A DNA stretch of 64,000 nucleotides from Halalkalibacter oceani (GCF_040544555.1 NZ_JBEPKD010000022.1:1-64000), one strand, 5' to 3'; counted from the stretch's first letter, positions 16,943 through 25,818 are shown. Numbers and translations: made by a program. The notes: generated by a model from the letters alone, not told the origin.

Positions 16943-17833
16943 GTGGACAAACAGCTACATGAATTTTTGCAGAAGCAAAGAGAAGTCATTGAACAAAAGC
17001 TGCCAACCTACCTTGAACGGCTTCAGGCGCCGGAAACGTTAAAGGAGTCGATGCTCTACTCCTTGCATGCCGGCGGAAAACGGATTCGTCCGGCGCTGTT
17101 GTTGGCGACGCTGCACAGCTTCGGCAAACCGACTGAAGCGGGCCTTGATGTCGCCTGTGCGATTGAAATGATCCATACCTATTCCTTGATTCATGATGAT
17201 CTTCCGGCGATGGATGATGATGATATGAGAAGGGGAAAGCCGACGAATCACAAAATTTACGGCGACGCTGTCGCGATTTTAGCTGGCGATGCCCTGCTGA
17301 CGTTCAGCTTTGAGCTTGTCGCCGGCTCTGAAAAAGGAGAGCTGACGCCTGAACAGAAGTTGCGGATCGTCGCCGAAATCGCTAAAGCTTCCGGCCCTGA
17401 AGGAATGGTCGGTGGACAGGTTGCCGACATCGAAGGGGAAAACCGGCAATTAACGCTCGAGGAGCTCACCTATATTCACCATCATAAAACGGGTGACCTG
17501 CTTACGAGTGCGATTGTTTCCGGAGCGATTATTGCCGGAGCAGACCGGGAGGATACGGAATGTCTCCGCCTGTTTGCGAAAGAACTCGGCTTATTGTTTC
17601 AAATCAAGGATGACATTCTTGATGTCGAAGGCGACGCCGCGATGATCGGCAAGCCTGTTGGAAGCGATCACGACAATAATAAGAGCACCTATCCGAGTTT
17701 GCTGGGGATGGACGGGGCAAAACGGGAAATTGAAGCGCATAAGAGAAAAGCAAAGGAATATTTATATAAAGTAAAGATGGATCACATGCTTTTGGACGCT
17801 TTTACCGATTATGTGGCAGACCGGGATCACTAG
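16943..17833 (+). CDS. ispA: Farnesyl diphosphate synthase (geranyltranstransferase)
   Basis: 296 residues. Condenses isopentenyl diphosphate with allylic diphosphates to farnesyl diphosphate for quinones and undecaprenyl carriers. The first Asp-rich motif is in HDDLPAMDDDDMRRG (about residue 83) and the second in FQIKDDILDVEGD (about 222). GTG start at 16943, three bases after xseB, with GGGAGGAAGAG upstream. The OLE RNA promoter begins 15 bases after its stop. Confidence 0.95.
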   Translation: MDKQLHEFLQKQREVIEQKLPTYLERLQAPETLKESMLYSLHAGGKRIRPALLLATLHSFGKPTEAGLDVACAIEMIHTYSLIHDDLPAMDDDDMRRGKPTNHKIYGDAVAILAGDALLTFSFELVAGSEKGELTPEQKLRIVAEIAKASGPEGMVGGQVADIEGENRQLTLEELTYIHHHKTGDLLTSAIVSGAIIAGADREDTECLRLFAKELGLLFQIKDDILDVEGDAAMIGKPVGSDHDNNKSTYPSLLGMDGAKREIEAHKRKAKEYLYKVKMDHMLLDAFTDYVADRDH

Positions 17834-17848
17834 TGCCTGGCTTTTCCA

Positions 17849-17877
17849 TTGAGCAACACCCCTACACATGTTATAAT
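17849..17877 (+). promoter_or_regulatory. Sigma-A promoter for OLE RNA
   Basis: TTGAGC (17849-17854; 4/6 to the -35 consensus), a 17-bp spacer and a perfect TATAAT (17872-17877). Transcription should begin near 17885. This gives the RNA and the downstream oapA-dxs genes their own promoter in addition to read-through from ispA. Confidence 0.75.
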
Positions 17878-17884
17878 GAATAGT

Positions 17885-18476
17885 AAACGAGAGTGGTGCA
17901 GTATTCTAGTCGGTTCTCCGTTCTTGAAGGCGGGGCTAAAAATCCGCCAAAGGGCACATCGATGAAGCTCCTTGTTTCGGCTTGAGGCGCCCAGCCTTGG
18001 GTCGAAGCTGGGAGATAAGGTAGGAGGGCGATCCGCAAAGGCATGTGGGCGATGACCCTGTTACCGTGGAGGCCTTTTACCCGGTGGATACGCGTGTATT
18101 TTACCAGGGTAAAGGGTATGAACCTGCAACGGCAAGCTAGGGAGCTTGTCTGCAGCGTAGCCTGCCTTGAGTGGAGGAAGAGGGGATTATGGATAGAGGA
18201 TTTAGCGGCAGTCGGCCAACTGCTTCTAAATTTTACCCATATGAAATCTACTCTGCAAAAGAGGATAAAAGAACGGCACGGGACCGCTGAGGAAATCTCC
18301 TAGACTGTTCGATTGACATTTAAAGAGGATTACAGTGTAGACTAAGTGGTAATCCAGTCTGGCGTCTGGCGACAGCGTCAAATTCAGCATAAAGGGAAAC
18401 CGCCGTTGCGGCGACGCAGCGGTGCTGAATTGGGAAATCCTACTGGACCTAAGCTACAGAGTTTACTCTTTAAATG
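17885..18476 (+). ncRNA. ole: OLE RNA (ornate, large, extremophilic RNA)
   Basis: A gene-free region of about 590 bases between ispA and oapA-dxs, the genomic place known for OLE RNA in B. halodurans and relatives; known examples are about 600 nt. It carries many self-complementary segments. The clearest is an 11-bp helix closing the 3' domain, CATTTAAAGAG (18317-18327) with CTCTTTAAATG (18466-18476). Inside it AATTCAGC pairs with GCTGAATT around a GC-rich stem. Base composition is more GC/purine-rich than nearby spacers, and reading frames within it are short and unrelated to known proteins. OLE forms a membrane ribonucleoprotein with OapA and supports growth in cold, ethanol and altered Mg2+. 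The identification rests on size, structure and neighbours, not on a covariance search. Ends are approximate. Confidence 0.88.
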
Positions 18477-18533
18477 ACCACTCCATTACATAGGTACGGG
18501 GACTTTATAAAAAAAGGTGATAGAGAAGCGCTT

Positions 18534-19142
18534 ATGAAACCTCTTCAGAAATCAATACAGTGGAGCTTGGGAATTGCCGTTATCACTCTGGTGCTAGCGG
18601 CTATTTTTTCAGTTATTTCAACGTTTATATTAAGCGGCGTTACATGGGCGCTCGGGATGCTTATTGTCCTTTTGATTGTCTTTATCGGGGTGTTTTTTGA
18701 TACAATAGGAGTCGCAGCGACGGCGGCTGATGAGAAGCCCTTTCATGCGATGGCCTCTGAGCGGCTCCATGGCGCAAAGCATGCTGTGCTCATTACGAGA
18801 AATGCAGACCGGTTTGCGAATTTCTGTAACGACGTCATCGGCGATATTTCAGGGATTGTAAGTGGAACCGCTTCCGCTTATGTCGTGCTCCAGCTCTCTT
18901 TGCAGCTCGGCTACGGGGAGACGTCGGTTCAGCAGTTTGCGATATCGATTTTGTTTACAAGCGTCGTTGCCGCTTTGACAGTCGGAGGAAAAGCGCTTGG
19001 AAAAACGTTAGCGATCCACTATTCGACTTCGATCATTTATCAAGTCGGTAGATTATTGTACATTTTAGAGGTAAACTTGAAAATAAAAGTGTTTGCAACA
19101 AATGGAAAAGGGAAGAAAAAAGACAAATTGACACGAAAGTGA
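18534..19142 (+). CDS. oapA: OLE-associated protein A, membrane protein
   Basis: 202 residues from ATG 18534, with about four transmembrane helices (near 12-34, 42-62, 105-128 and 140-165) and a very basic tail (KGKKKDKLTRK). The segment NDVIGDISGIVSGTASA contains the DxxxD and GxxxG motifs described for OapA, the protein that holds OLE RNA at the membrane. It is distantly similar to the DUF21/CNNM type of Mg2+ transport domain. An ATG at 18474 is in frame, but it lies inside the OLE 3' helix, lacks a ribosome binding site, and is followed by 20 codons of atypical AT-rich usage, so the shorter start is preferred. dxs follows after 10 bases. Confidence 0.82.
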   Translation: MKPLQKSIQWSLGIAVITLVLAAIFSVISTFILSGVTWALGMLIVLLIVFIGVFFDTIGVAATAADEKPFHAMASERLHGAKHAVLITRNADRFANFCNDVIGDISGIVSGTASAYVVLQLSLQLGYGETSVQQFAISILFTSVVAALTVGGKALGKTLAIHYSTSIIYQVGRLLYILEVNLKIKVFATNGKGKKKDKLTRK

Positions 19143-19152
19143 GGGTTCTCAC

Positions 19153-21042
19153 GTGAAGCTAGAGGATTGGAAAGACCCAAGCGAGCTGAAGAACTATTCG
19201 AAGAAGCAATTGGAGGAGCTCGGTGAGGAAATACGCCATTTCCTTATTGAAAAGCTCTCCGTCACTGGCGGTCATCTCGGTCCTAATTTAGGAGTCGTGG
19301 AACTAACCTTGATTCTACATCAGCTGTTTGACAGTCCAAAGGATAAATTCATTTGGGATGTCGGACATCAGGCTTATGTTCACAAAATCTTAACAGGACG
19401 GGCTGACCAGTTTGACAAGCTTCGCCAATATAAAGGATTGTGCGGCTTTCCAAAGCGCAACGAAAGCGAGCATGATGTGTGGGAAACGGGGCACAGCTCA
19501 ACATCGCTTTCCGCGGCAATGGGGATGGCGACAGCGCGTGATTTAAAAGGAACGGACGACCATGTTGTCGCGATTATCGGCGATGGCGCGCTGACCGGCG
19601 GAATGGCATTAGAGGCGCTCAACCATATCGGCCATGAACAGACGAATTTAATTGTTGTCTTGAATGATAATGAAATGTCGATTGCGCCGAATGTCGGAGC
19701 GTTGCATAACGTTCTCGGACGGCTGCGCACGGCCGGAAAATATAAAAAGGCGAAAGAAGAGCTTGAGCAATTAATCAAGAAAATCCCGGCTTTTGGCGGT
19801 AAGATTGCTTCGACGGCTGAACGCGTGAAGGACAGCCTGAAATACTTGCTCGTTTCCGGTATTTTCTTTGAAGAACTTGGCTTTACTTATTTAGGACCGG
19901 TTGATGGACATGATCTTGACGACCTGGCGGAGAACCTGACCTTTGCGAAGAAGACGAAGGGACCAGTACTCGTCCATGTTCTGACGAAAAAAGGAAAAGG
20001 CTACGAACCGGCGGAGAATGATGCGAAAGGGACATGGCATGGTCTCGGGCCGTACAAAATTGAATCAGGGGAAGTTGTGAAAAAGCCTGGGCCGCCGAGC
20101 TACAGTGGTGTTTTTGCTGAAACGCTCAAGAAAATTGCCCGCGAGGACAAGCGGATTGTCGCCCTAACAGCAGCGATGCCTGGCGGGACAAAGCTGGACG
20201 TTTTTGCGAAGGAGTTCCCGGAGCGGATGTTTGATGTCGGGATTGCCGAACAGCATGCGACGACGATGGCCGGTGGATTGGCAACGCAAGGGATGAAGCC
20301 TGTCTTTGCTGTTTATTCGACATTTCTGCAGCGCGGCTATGACCAGCTTGTCCACGATGTATGCCGGCAAAATTTGAACGTCGTCTTTGCGATTGACCGC
20401 GCTGGTTTGGTCGGAGCTGATGGAGAGACGCATCAGGGTGTCTTTGATATCGCTTATCTCCGTCATTTGCCAAATATGAAAATTTTAATGCCGAAGGATG
20501 AAAACGAGCTTCAGCATATGATTTTCACCGCAACGCAATATGACGATGGCCCGATCGCCGTCCGCTACCCGCGCGGGAACGGCTATGGCGTTAAGATGGA
20601 TGAAGAGCTGCAACGGCTGCCGATTGGCAAATGGGAGCAGCTTGAGGAAGGAACGGATGCCTGCATTTTGACATTTGGTACGATGCTGCCGGTCGCCGAG
20701 GAAGCGATTGCCCAGCTGCGGGCGCAAGGCTATTCGATTCGTCTCGTCAACGCCAATTCAGCAAAGCCGCTTGATGAAGACCTGCTTCATAGTCTCGCGA
20801 AGGAACAAATTCCCGTGCTGACGGTTGAAGAAGCTGCATTACAAGGCGGTTTCGGCAGCGCCGTACTCGAATTTTTCCACGATCATAATTATCATCATAT
20901 GGAAGTGAAGCGGATGGGGATCCCGGATCAATTTATCGAGCACGGCAACGTCTCCCAACTGTTGGAGGAGATCGGCTTAACCTCAGCGGCGATTACTGAG
21001 CAGATGCGCTCGATGCTTCCGCAAAAAAGACAGAGGGCGTAA
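19153..21042 (+). CDS. dxs: 1-deoxy-D-xylulose-5-phosphate synthase
   Basis: 629 residues. A thiamine-diphosphate enzyme that condenses pyruvate and glyceraldehyde 3-phosphate, the first step of the MEP isoprenoid pathway. The ThDP/Mg motif GDGALTGGMALEALN (near residue 143) and the transketolase segment DRAGLVGADGETHQGVFD are intact. GTG start at 19153. The preceding GTGAGGGTTCTCAC is both Shine-Dalgarno and a small hairpin that could mask the start. It is expressed with oapA and tlyA (six bases apart). Confidence 0.95.
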   Translation: MKLEDWKDPSELKNYSKKQLEELGEEIRHFLIEKLSVTGGHLGPNLGVVELTLILHQLFDSPKDKFIWDVGHQAYVHKILTGRADQFDKLRQYKGLCGFPKRNESEHDVWETGHSSTSLSAAMGMATARDLKGTDDHVVAIIGDGALTGGMALEALNHIGHEQTNLIVVLNDNEMSIAPNVGALHNVLGRLRTAGKYKKAKEELEQLIKKIPAFGGKIASTAERVKDSLKYLLVSGIFFEELGFTYLGPVDGHDLDDLAENLTFAKKTKGPVLVHVLTKKGKGYEPAENDAKGTWHGLGPYKIESGEVVKKPGPPSYSGVFAETLKKIAREDKRIVALTAAMPGGTKLDVFAKEFPERMFDVGIAEQHATTMAGGLATQGMKPVFAVYSTFLQRGYDQLVHDVCRQNLNVVFAIDRAGLVGADGETHQGVFDIAYLRHLPNMKILMPKDENELQHMIFTATQYDDGPIAVRYPRGNGYGVKMDEELQRLPIGKWEQLEEGTDACILTFGTMLPVAEEAIAQLRAQGYSIRLVNANSAKPLDEDLLHSLAKEQIPVLTVEEAALQGGFGSAVLEFFHDHNYHHMEVKRMGIPDQFIEHGNVSQLLEEIGLTSAAITEQMRSMLPQKRQRA

Positions 21043-21047
21043 GGGCG

Positions 21048-21866
21048 ATGGCGAAGAAAGAACGAATTGATGTACTGCTTGTGGAACGGGGGCTGGCAGA
21101 GACACGCGAAAAGGCGAAGCGCTCGATTATGGCTGGACTCGTTTTTACAGGAACAGAGAGAATAGACAAGCCGGGGTTGAAGGTGGAGCGTGATCTCCCG
21201 CTGGAGATTAAAGGAAATCCGCTGCCCTATGTCAGCCGCGGTGGCTTGAAGCTTGAAAAAGCGCTGCAGCAGTTTGATTTGGACCTTGCTGATAAAGTCG
21301 TCCTTGACATCGGCGCTTCGACCGGCGGATTTACCGATTGTTCGTTGCAAAATGGGGCGGCAACGGTGTATGCGCTCGATGTCGGCTATAACCAGCTCGC
21401 CTGGAAATTGAGGCAGGATGAGCGGGTCGTCGTCATGGAACGGACGAATTTCCGTTATGTCAAACCTGCTGATTTTGTTAACGGCTTACCGCAGTTTGCG
21501 ACGATTGATGTGTCCTTTATTTCCCTCAAGCTGATTTTGCCAGTGCTAAAGACGATTCTTGTCGAAAGCGGCGATGTCCTTGCACTTGTAAAGCCACAGT
21601 TTGAAGCGGGGCGGGAGCAGGTTGGCAAAAAGGGGATCGTTCGTGATAAGAAGGTCCATCTTGACGTTCTTGAACACATCTCCGGGTTCGCTCTTCAGGA
21701 AGGCTTCGATGTGTGCGCCCTAAGCTATTCCCCGATTACAGGAGGCGAGGGAAACATTGAGTTCCTGATGCATTTGCGCTTGCGTCAGCGGGATGGTGAA
21801 GGACGACTGCTCGAAAAGACGTCGTTTGCCGAGCTGGTTGAGCAGGCTCACCGGGAATTAACATGA
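21048..21866 (+). CDS. tlyA: TlyA family rRNA methyltransferase (YqxC)
   Basis: 272 residues: an N-terminal S4 RNA-binding domain (1-65; RIDVLLVERGLAETREKAK) and an FtsJ-type methyltransferase domain with the AdoMet motif VVLDIGASTGGFTDC (near 85). The KDKE-type catalytic set includes LVKPQFEAG. TlyA enzymes 2'-O-methylate 16S/23S rRNA; some homologues have been called haemolysins. ATG 21048 lies six bases after dxs, and a terminator follows, ending this operon segment. Confidence 0.9.
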   Translation: MAKKERIDVLLVERGLAETREKAKRSIMAGLVFTGTERIDKPGLKVERDLPLEIKGNPLPYVSRGGLKLEKALQQFDLDLADKVVLDIGASTGGFTDCSLQNGAATVYALDVGYNQLAWKLRQDERVVVMERTNFRYVKPADFVNGLPQFATIDVSFISLKLILPVLKTILVESGDVLALVKPQFEAGREQVGKKGIVRDKKVHLDVLEHISGFALQEGFDVCALSYSPITGGEGNIEFLMHLRLRQRDGEGRLLEKTSFAELVEQAHRELT

Positions 21867-21871
21867 GGACA

Positions 21872-21917
21872 AGGCTTTCTTGAAAGTGAAGCAATCATTT
21901 CAAGAAAGCCTTTTTTT
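21872..21917 (+). terminator. Rho-independent terminator after tlyA
   Basis: A perfect 14-bp stem, AGGCTTTCTTGAAA (21872-21885) with its complement (21898-21911), and seven T. Confidence 0.92.
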
Positions 21918-22015
21918 AGGGCTTGATCGACACAGCTCCATATGGGTCTTTTTAGAAAATAGAAACATTTTTGCACTAATTCAAGGGAGGCGGCTGCTTC
22001 GTAAGTTACGCGAAT

Positions 22016-22040
22016 GGCTGAAAAAAGCCCGTTTTCAGCC
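22016..22040. other. Hairpin in the tlyA-argR spacer
   Basis: GGCTGAAAA (22016-22024) pairs with TTTTCAGCC (22032-22040). The 21918-22179 spacer otherwise holds only the argR promoter and a low-complexity stretch near 22080. I see no gene in it; the hairpin has no T-run, so its role is unclear. Confidence 0.4.
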
Positions 22041-22114
22041 GCTCTTTAAAGATTGTCACAGCTCCGCACGCCGCTTCTAAAAAAAACGCGTAGCGGTTTT
22101 CTTATTTTTCGTAG

Positions 22115-22143
22115 TTGTATTAGGAAACGAATATGTAGATAAT
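22115..22143 (+). promoter_or_regulatory. Sigma-A promoter for argR
   Basis: TTGTAT (22115-22120), a 17-bp spacer and GATAAT (22138-22143), 37 bases before the argR start. Confidence 0.55.
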
Positions 22144-22179
22144 AGTAGGTAAGATAAGGGAGGAATGGGTGGAAAGGTT

Positions 22180-22629
22180 ATGAATAAGGGACAACGACAT
22201 ATTAAAATTCGCGAAATTATTTCCAATCATGAAGTGGAAACACAGGACGAGCTTGTTGAGCAGCTGCGACGCTCCGGCTATAATGTCACACAAGCGACTG
22301 TTTCACGGGATATTAAAGAGCTTCATTTAGTGAAAGTGCCAATGCTCGACGGCCGTTACAAATACAGTCTGCCGGCCGACCAGCGCTTTAATCCATTGCA
22401 AAAATTAAAGCGGGCGTTAATGGACAGCTTTGTCAGCATTGACTGTGCAGAAAATCTTGTCGTGATCAAAACGCTCCCAGGAAACGGGAATGCGATTGCA
22501 GTCTTAATTGACAACCTCGATTGGGAGGACGTCATCGGGACAATATGCGGCGATGATACGATTTTGATTATTTGCCGCACGAAGGAAGCAGGTCCGAAAA
22601 TAACGGACCGTTTTTTAGAGATGCTATAA
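22180..22629 (+). CDS. argR: Arginine repressor AhrC/ArgR
   Basis: 149 residues. N-terminal winged helix (residues 1-70) with QATVSRDIKELHLVKV, and the C-terminal hexamerisation/arginine-binding domain with GTICGDDTILIICR. Represses arginine synthesis and activates arginine catabolism when loaded with arginine. ATG 22180 is chosen because the family starts MNKGQRHIKIREII and GGGTGG lies at 22167-22172; ATG 22165 would abut its own binding site. recN follows after 13 bases, as in B. subtilis. Confidence 0.95.
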   Translation: MNKGQRHIKIREIISNHEVETQDELVEQLRRSGYNVTQATVSRDIKELHLVKVPMLDGRYKYSLPADQRFNPLQKLKRALMDSFVSIDCAENLVVIKTLPGNGNAIAVLIDNLDWEDVIGTICGDDTILIICRTKEAGPKITDRFLEML

Positions 22630-22642
22630 AGGTGGAGGGTAT

Positions 22643-24364
22643 ATGCTAATCGAATTATCGATCAAACATTTCGCGATTATCGAAGAGCTGACAATTCCAT
22701 TTGAGAAAGGGTTAACTGTTCTAACCGGGGAGACCGGAGCCGGAAAATCGATTATTATTGACGCGATTGGTCTTTTATTAGGCGGCCGGGGCTCGGCTGA
22801 ATATGTCAGATATGGTGAAAAACGGGCTGAAATCGAGGGGCTGTTTATCGTCGAGGACGCTCATCCGGTGATGAAAAAGGCGGAAGAGCTCGGGATTGAC
22901 GGGCGCGACTCGATGTTTATTTTACGGCGTGATATTACGTCGCAAGGAAAAAGCATTTGCCGGATTAACGGCAAGCTCGTTACGATCGCCGTCCTGCGGG
23001 AAATTGGACAGGCTCTCGTCGATATTCACGGCCAGCACGAGCATCAATCATTGCTCCAGGCTGAGCAGCATCTCGGGATGCTTGACGGCTTTGCCTATCA
23101 GGAGCTGCGCCAGACGCAGCTTGAATACCAGGCGCTTTACCGTCGGGCAATGCAGCTCCAGAAGCAGGTGCGCAGCTTAAGCGAAAATGAACAGGAAATG
23201 GCGCAAAAGATCGACTTATTCAAATACCAGCTTGAGGAAATTGAAAAAGCCGGGCTTAAGCCGAATGAAGATGTGGAACTGAGTGAGGAGCGTCATAAGC
23301 TGTCTCATCTTGAACGGCTGTTCTCCCTATTGGAGAACAGCTACCGCAGTCTGTACGGTGAAGGAAGCGGGCTCGACTTTCTAAGCAATACCGTTGCCCA
23401 TCTGGAGGAAGCAGCGACGATTGACAAAGAGCTGAAGGACGTTCAGGAAACCGTCAGCAACAGTTATTACCTGCTTGAGGAGGCGGCCTTTTCGCTGAGG
23501 GATTATATAGAACAAATCGAGTTCGATCCTAACCGGCTTGAATACATTGAAAGCCGGCTTCATGAGATTCAGCAGCTGAAGCGGAAGTACGGCTCGACCG
23601 TTGATGACATTTTAGAATATGCCGCTAAAATTGAAGAAGAGCTTGACTCGATTATTCATAAGGATGACCGCCTGATCAAGCTGCAGGAGCAGCTGCAGAC
23701 GATCTGGAATGATTTATATGTCGAGGCTAACGCGTTACGGACGATTCGAAAGGAAGCGGCCCTTGCCTTAACGGAGGCCATTCATCATGAATTGCGCTCG
23801 CTTTACATGGAGAAGACATCCTTTGCCGTCCAAATCGAGCAGCTTGAAAGCAGTAAACATACAGCTGTCATTCAGGGCGAGGAAATGGCTTTTGGCCCGG
23901 ATGGAGCGGATTCGGTTGAATTTTATCTTTCGACGAACCCGGGAGAGCCAATGAAGCCATTGGCGAAAATTGCTTCCGGCGGCGAAATTTCCAGAATTAT
24001 GCTTGCGTTGAAATCGATTTTCTCCGACCAGCAGGGCATTACGTCGGTTATTTTTGATGAGGTCGATACAGGCGTAAGCGGTCGTGTCGCCCAGGCGATT
24101 GCCGAAAAAATTCACGGCATTTCAAGCGGCTCGCAAGTCCTTTGCATTACGCATCTGCCGCAGGTCGCTGCAATGGCTGATACGCATTTGTTCATTGAAA
24201 AGCATGAAACAAACCAAAGAGTCGTGACGTCTGTGACGCCATTAACGAAAGACGAGCAGGTTGAAGAAATCGCCAGAATGATTTCCGGCGTGGAAGTGAC
24301 GGAGCTGACGAGAGAGCATGCCAGAGAGCTGCTGGAATTAGCGGGTCAGCATAAGCAAGTTTGA
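22643..24364 (+). CDS. recN: DNA repair protein RecN
   Basis: 573 residues. An SMC-like ATPase acting early at DNA double-strand breaks. Walker A GETGAGKS (near residue 29), a long coiled coil (about 150-380), the ABC signature region ASGGEISRIMLALKS and Walker B VIFDEVDTGVSGRVA. ATG 22643 follows AGGTGGAGG. A terminator overlaps its stop. Confidence 0.95.
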   Translation: MLIELSIKHFAIIEELTIPFEKGLTVLTGETGAGKSIIIDAIGLLLGGRGSAEYVRYGEKRAEIEGLFIVEDAHPVMKKAEELGIDGRDSMFILRRDITSQGKSICRINGKLVTIAVLREIGQALVDIHGQHEHQSLLQAEQHLGMLDGFAYQELRQTQLEYQALYRRAMQLQKQVRSLSENEQEMAQKIDLFKYQLEEIEKAGLKPNEDVELSEERHKLSHLERLFSLLENSYRSLYGEGSGLDFLSNTVAHLEEAATIDKELKDVQETVSNSYYLLEEAAFSLRDYIEQIEFDPNRLEYIESRLHEIQQLKRKYGSTVDDILEYAAKIEEELDSIIHKDDRLIKLQEQLQTIWNDLYVEANALRTIRKEAALALTEAIHHELRSLYMEKTSFAVQIEQLESSKHTAVIQGEEMAFGPDGADSVEFYLSTNPGEPMKPLAKIASGGEISRIMLALKSIFSDQQGITSVIFDEVDTGVSGRVAQAIAEKIHGISSGSQVLCITHLPQVAAMADTHLFIEKHETNQRVVTSVTPLTKDEQVEEIARMISGVEVTELTREHARELLELAGQHKQV

Positions 24365-24393
24365 AAAGCTAGCCAATAGTGGTTAGCTTTTTT
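24364..24393 (+). terminator. Rho-independent terminator after recN
   Basis: AAAAGCTAGCC (24364-24374) with GGTTAGCTTTT (24381-24391), a six-base loop and further T. Confidence 0.85.
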
Positions 24394-24487
24394 CTGTCGC
24401 CGCAGTTATAAATGTAACGCTGCAAGGCAACATTAGTATTACAGCCAATTATGGAGGTGTGGGCAAGGAGCTAGGAGAGTGAAGTGA

Positions 24488-25765
24488 GTGAAAGGTGAAG
24501 TGGTAAGAAAGACAATAGGTGTAATCCTTCTAACGGTTGTCGTAGGCTTGGGCTTCTCCGCCGGAGTACGTGAGTGGATCAGCATTCCAACCAGCATGGT
24601 TGTGTTTGAAGGGGATGACAGCCCGATTACAGACGCTGTCGAGTCATTTGAAGCTGTCACTGCAGCTACTATGGCGGAAACGAATGTGAATCCGGATGGC
24701 AACAACGCCGGATTCGACAAGCAGATATCCTTAGAAGTAGCAGGATTTCCAGTTAAAAATATCGATGTCTCGGTTTTGCCAAAAATAGAAGTCATTCCAG
24801 GAGGGCAGTCAATCGGGGTAAAGCTGAATACGGAAGGTGTCCTCATTGTTGGTCATCACCTGATCCAAACCGGACAGGACGAGCGTTCACCTGGAGAAGA
24901 GGCGGGCATCGAAGTCGGCGATATGATCACAAAAATTGACGATCATCCAATCCAGCGAATGAGCGAGGTTGGGGAATATGTTCAGGCCGCCGGGGAAGCT
25001 GGTCGTCATGTAAAGCTCGAAATAAAAAGAGATAAGCAAACGATTCACAAAGAATTAAAGCCGGTTAAGGCGGACGGAGAGCATTTTTACCGGATGGGTC
25101 TCTATATTCGGGATTCAGCCGCCGGAGTCGGAACCTTGACATTTTATGAACCTGAATCACAAAAATACGGGGCGCTCGGTCACGTCATTTCTGATGTAGA
25201 TACTCATCAGCCAATCATTGTTCATGATGGACACATCATCCGTTCCTCAGTGACATCCATTGAAAAGGGCAGCAATGGGGATCCGGGAGAGAAGCTGGCC
25301 AGTTTCACCGGGCAGCGTGATATTTTAGGCAATATTGAGAAAAACAGCTCTTTCGGTATTTTTGGGACATTGAAAAAAACGAACTTAAAAAATCATCATC
25401 ATGATGAAAAAATGCCTGTAGCCTTATCAACGCATGTGAAAGAGGGACCGGCTAAGATTTTGACAGTCGTCAATGGAGAAGATGTGGAAGAATTTGATAT
25501 TGAAATTGTCAGCTCAGTACCTCAGAAGCAGCCGGCTACAAAAGGAATGGTTATTAAGGTCACTGATCCTAAACTGTTGGAAGAAACAGGCGGAATTGTC
25601 CAGGGAATGAGTGGAAGTCCAATTATTCAGGATGGAAAAATAATTGGTGCTGTTACCCACGTATTTGTCAATGATCCAACCTCAGGTTACGGTTGTCATA
25701 TTAGCTGGATGCTGGAAGAAGCCGGGATCACGGAATTATCTACTGAAAAAGCCAAAGCGAGTTAA
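24488..25765 (+). CDS. spoIVB: SpoIVB signalling peptidase
   Basis: 425 residues. N-terminal signal anchor (residues 8-26), a PDZ domain (about 120-205; GEEAGIEVGDMITKIDDHPI) and a C-terminal S55 serine peptidase domain with the catalytic His in GALGHVISD and Ser in GMSGSPIIQDGKIIGAV. It is secreted from the forespore and cleaves SpoIVFA to activate pro-sigma-K processing. GTG 24488 follows GGAGAG. The gene ends in a terminator just before spo0A, the conserved Bacillus order. Confidence 0.95.
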   Translation: MKGEVVRKTIGVILLTVVVGLGFSAGVREWISIPTSMVVFEGDDSPITDAVESFEAVTAATMAETNVNPDGNNAGFDKQISLEVAGFPVKNIDVSVLPKIEVIPGGQSIGVKLNTEGVLIVGHHLIQTGQDERSPGEEAGIEVGDMITKIDDHPIQRMSEVGEYVQAAGEAGRHVKLEIKRDKQTIHKELKPVKADGEHFYRMGLYIRDSAAGVGTLTFYEPESQKYGALGHVISDVDTHQPIIVHDGHIIRSSVTSIEKGSNGDPGEKLASFTGQRDILGNIEKNSSFGIFGTLKKTNLKNHHHDEKMPVALSTHVKEGPAKILTVVNGEDVEEFDIEIVSSVPQKQPATKGMVIKVTDPKLLEETGGIVQGMSGSPIIQDGKIIGAVTHVFVNDPTSGYGCHISWMLEEAGITELSTEKAKAS

Positions 25766-25780
25766 TCGCTTTGGCTTTTT
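25746..25780 (+). terminator. Rho-independent terminator overlapping the spoIVB stop
   Basis: A 15-bp perfect stem, AAAAAGCCAAAGCGA (25746-25760) with its complement (25766-25780). The loop carries the TAA stop codon. Confidence 0.9.
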
Positions 25781-25797
25781 CAGGCAGCTTTTTATGT

Positions 25798-25818
25798 TAT
25801 AATAAAGAAAATTCGACA
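25798..25818 (+). promoter_or_regulatory. Vegetative spo0A -10 box with adjacent 0A box
   Basis: TATAAT (25798-25803), with no good -35 because the spoIVB terminator occupies that position. TTCGACA (25812-25818), the reverse complement of the Spo0A box TGTCGAA, lies just downstream, as expected for repression of the vegetative promoter by Spo0A-P. TGTCAAA at 25839-25845 is a further one-mismatch box. Confidence 0.55.

Noticed and set aside
18043..18303. 86-codon open frame inside the ispA-oapA gap
   Set aside because: It lies entirely within the structured OLE region, has no good ribosome binding site, and its translation is a Trp/Arg-rich chain with no resemblance to a protein family.
21880..22080. 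66-codon frame after tlyA
   Set aside because: It begins inside the tlyA terminator stem, lacks a ribosome site and ends in a hairpin-rich spacer.
24400..24470. Sigma-F/sigma-G promoter for spoIVB
   Set aside because: Expected from B. subtilis, but no pair of boxes with convincing match and spacing was found by eye.
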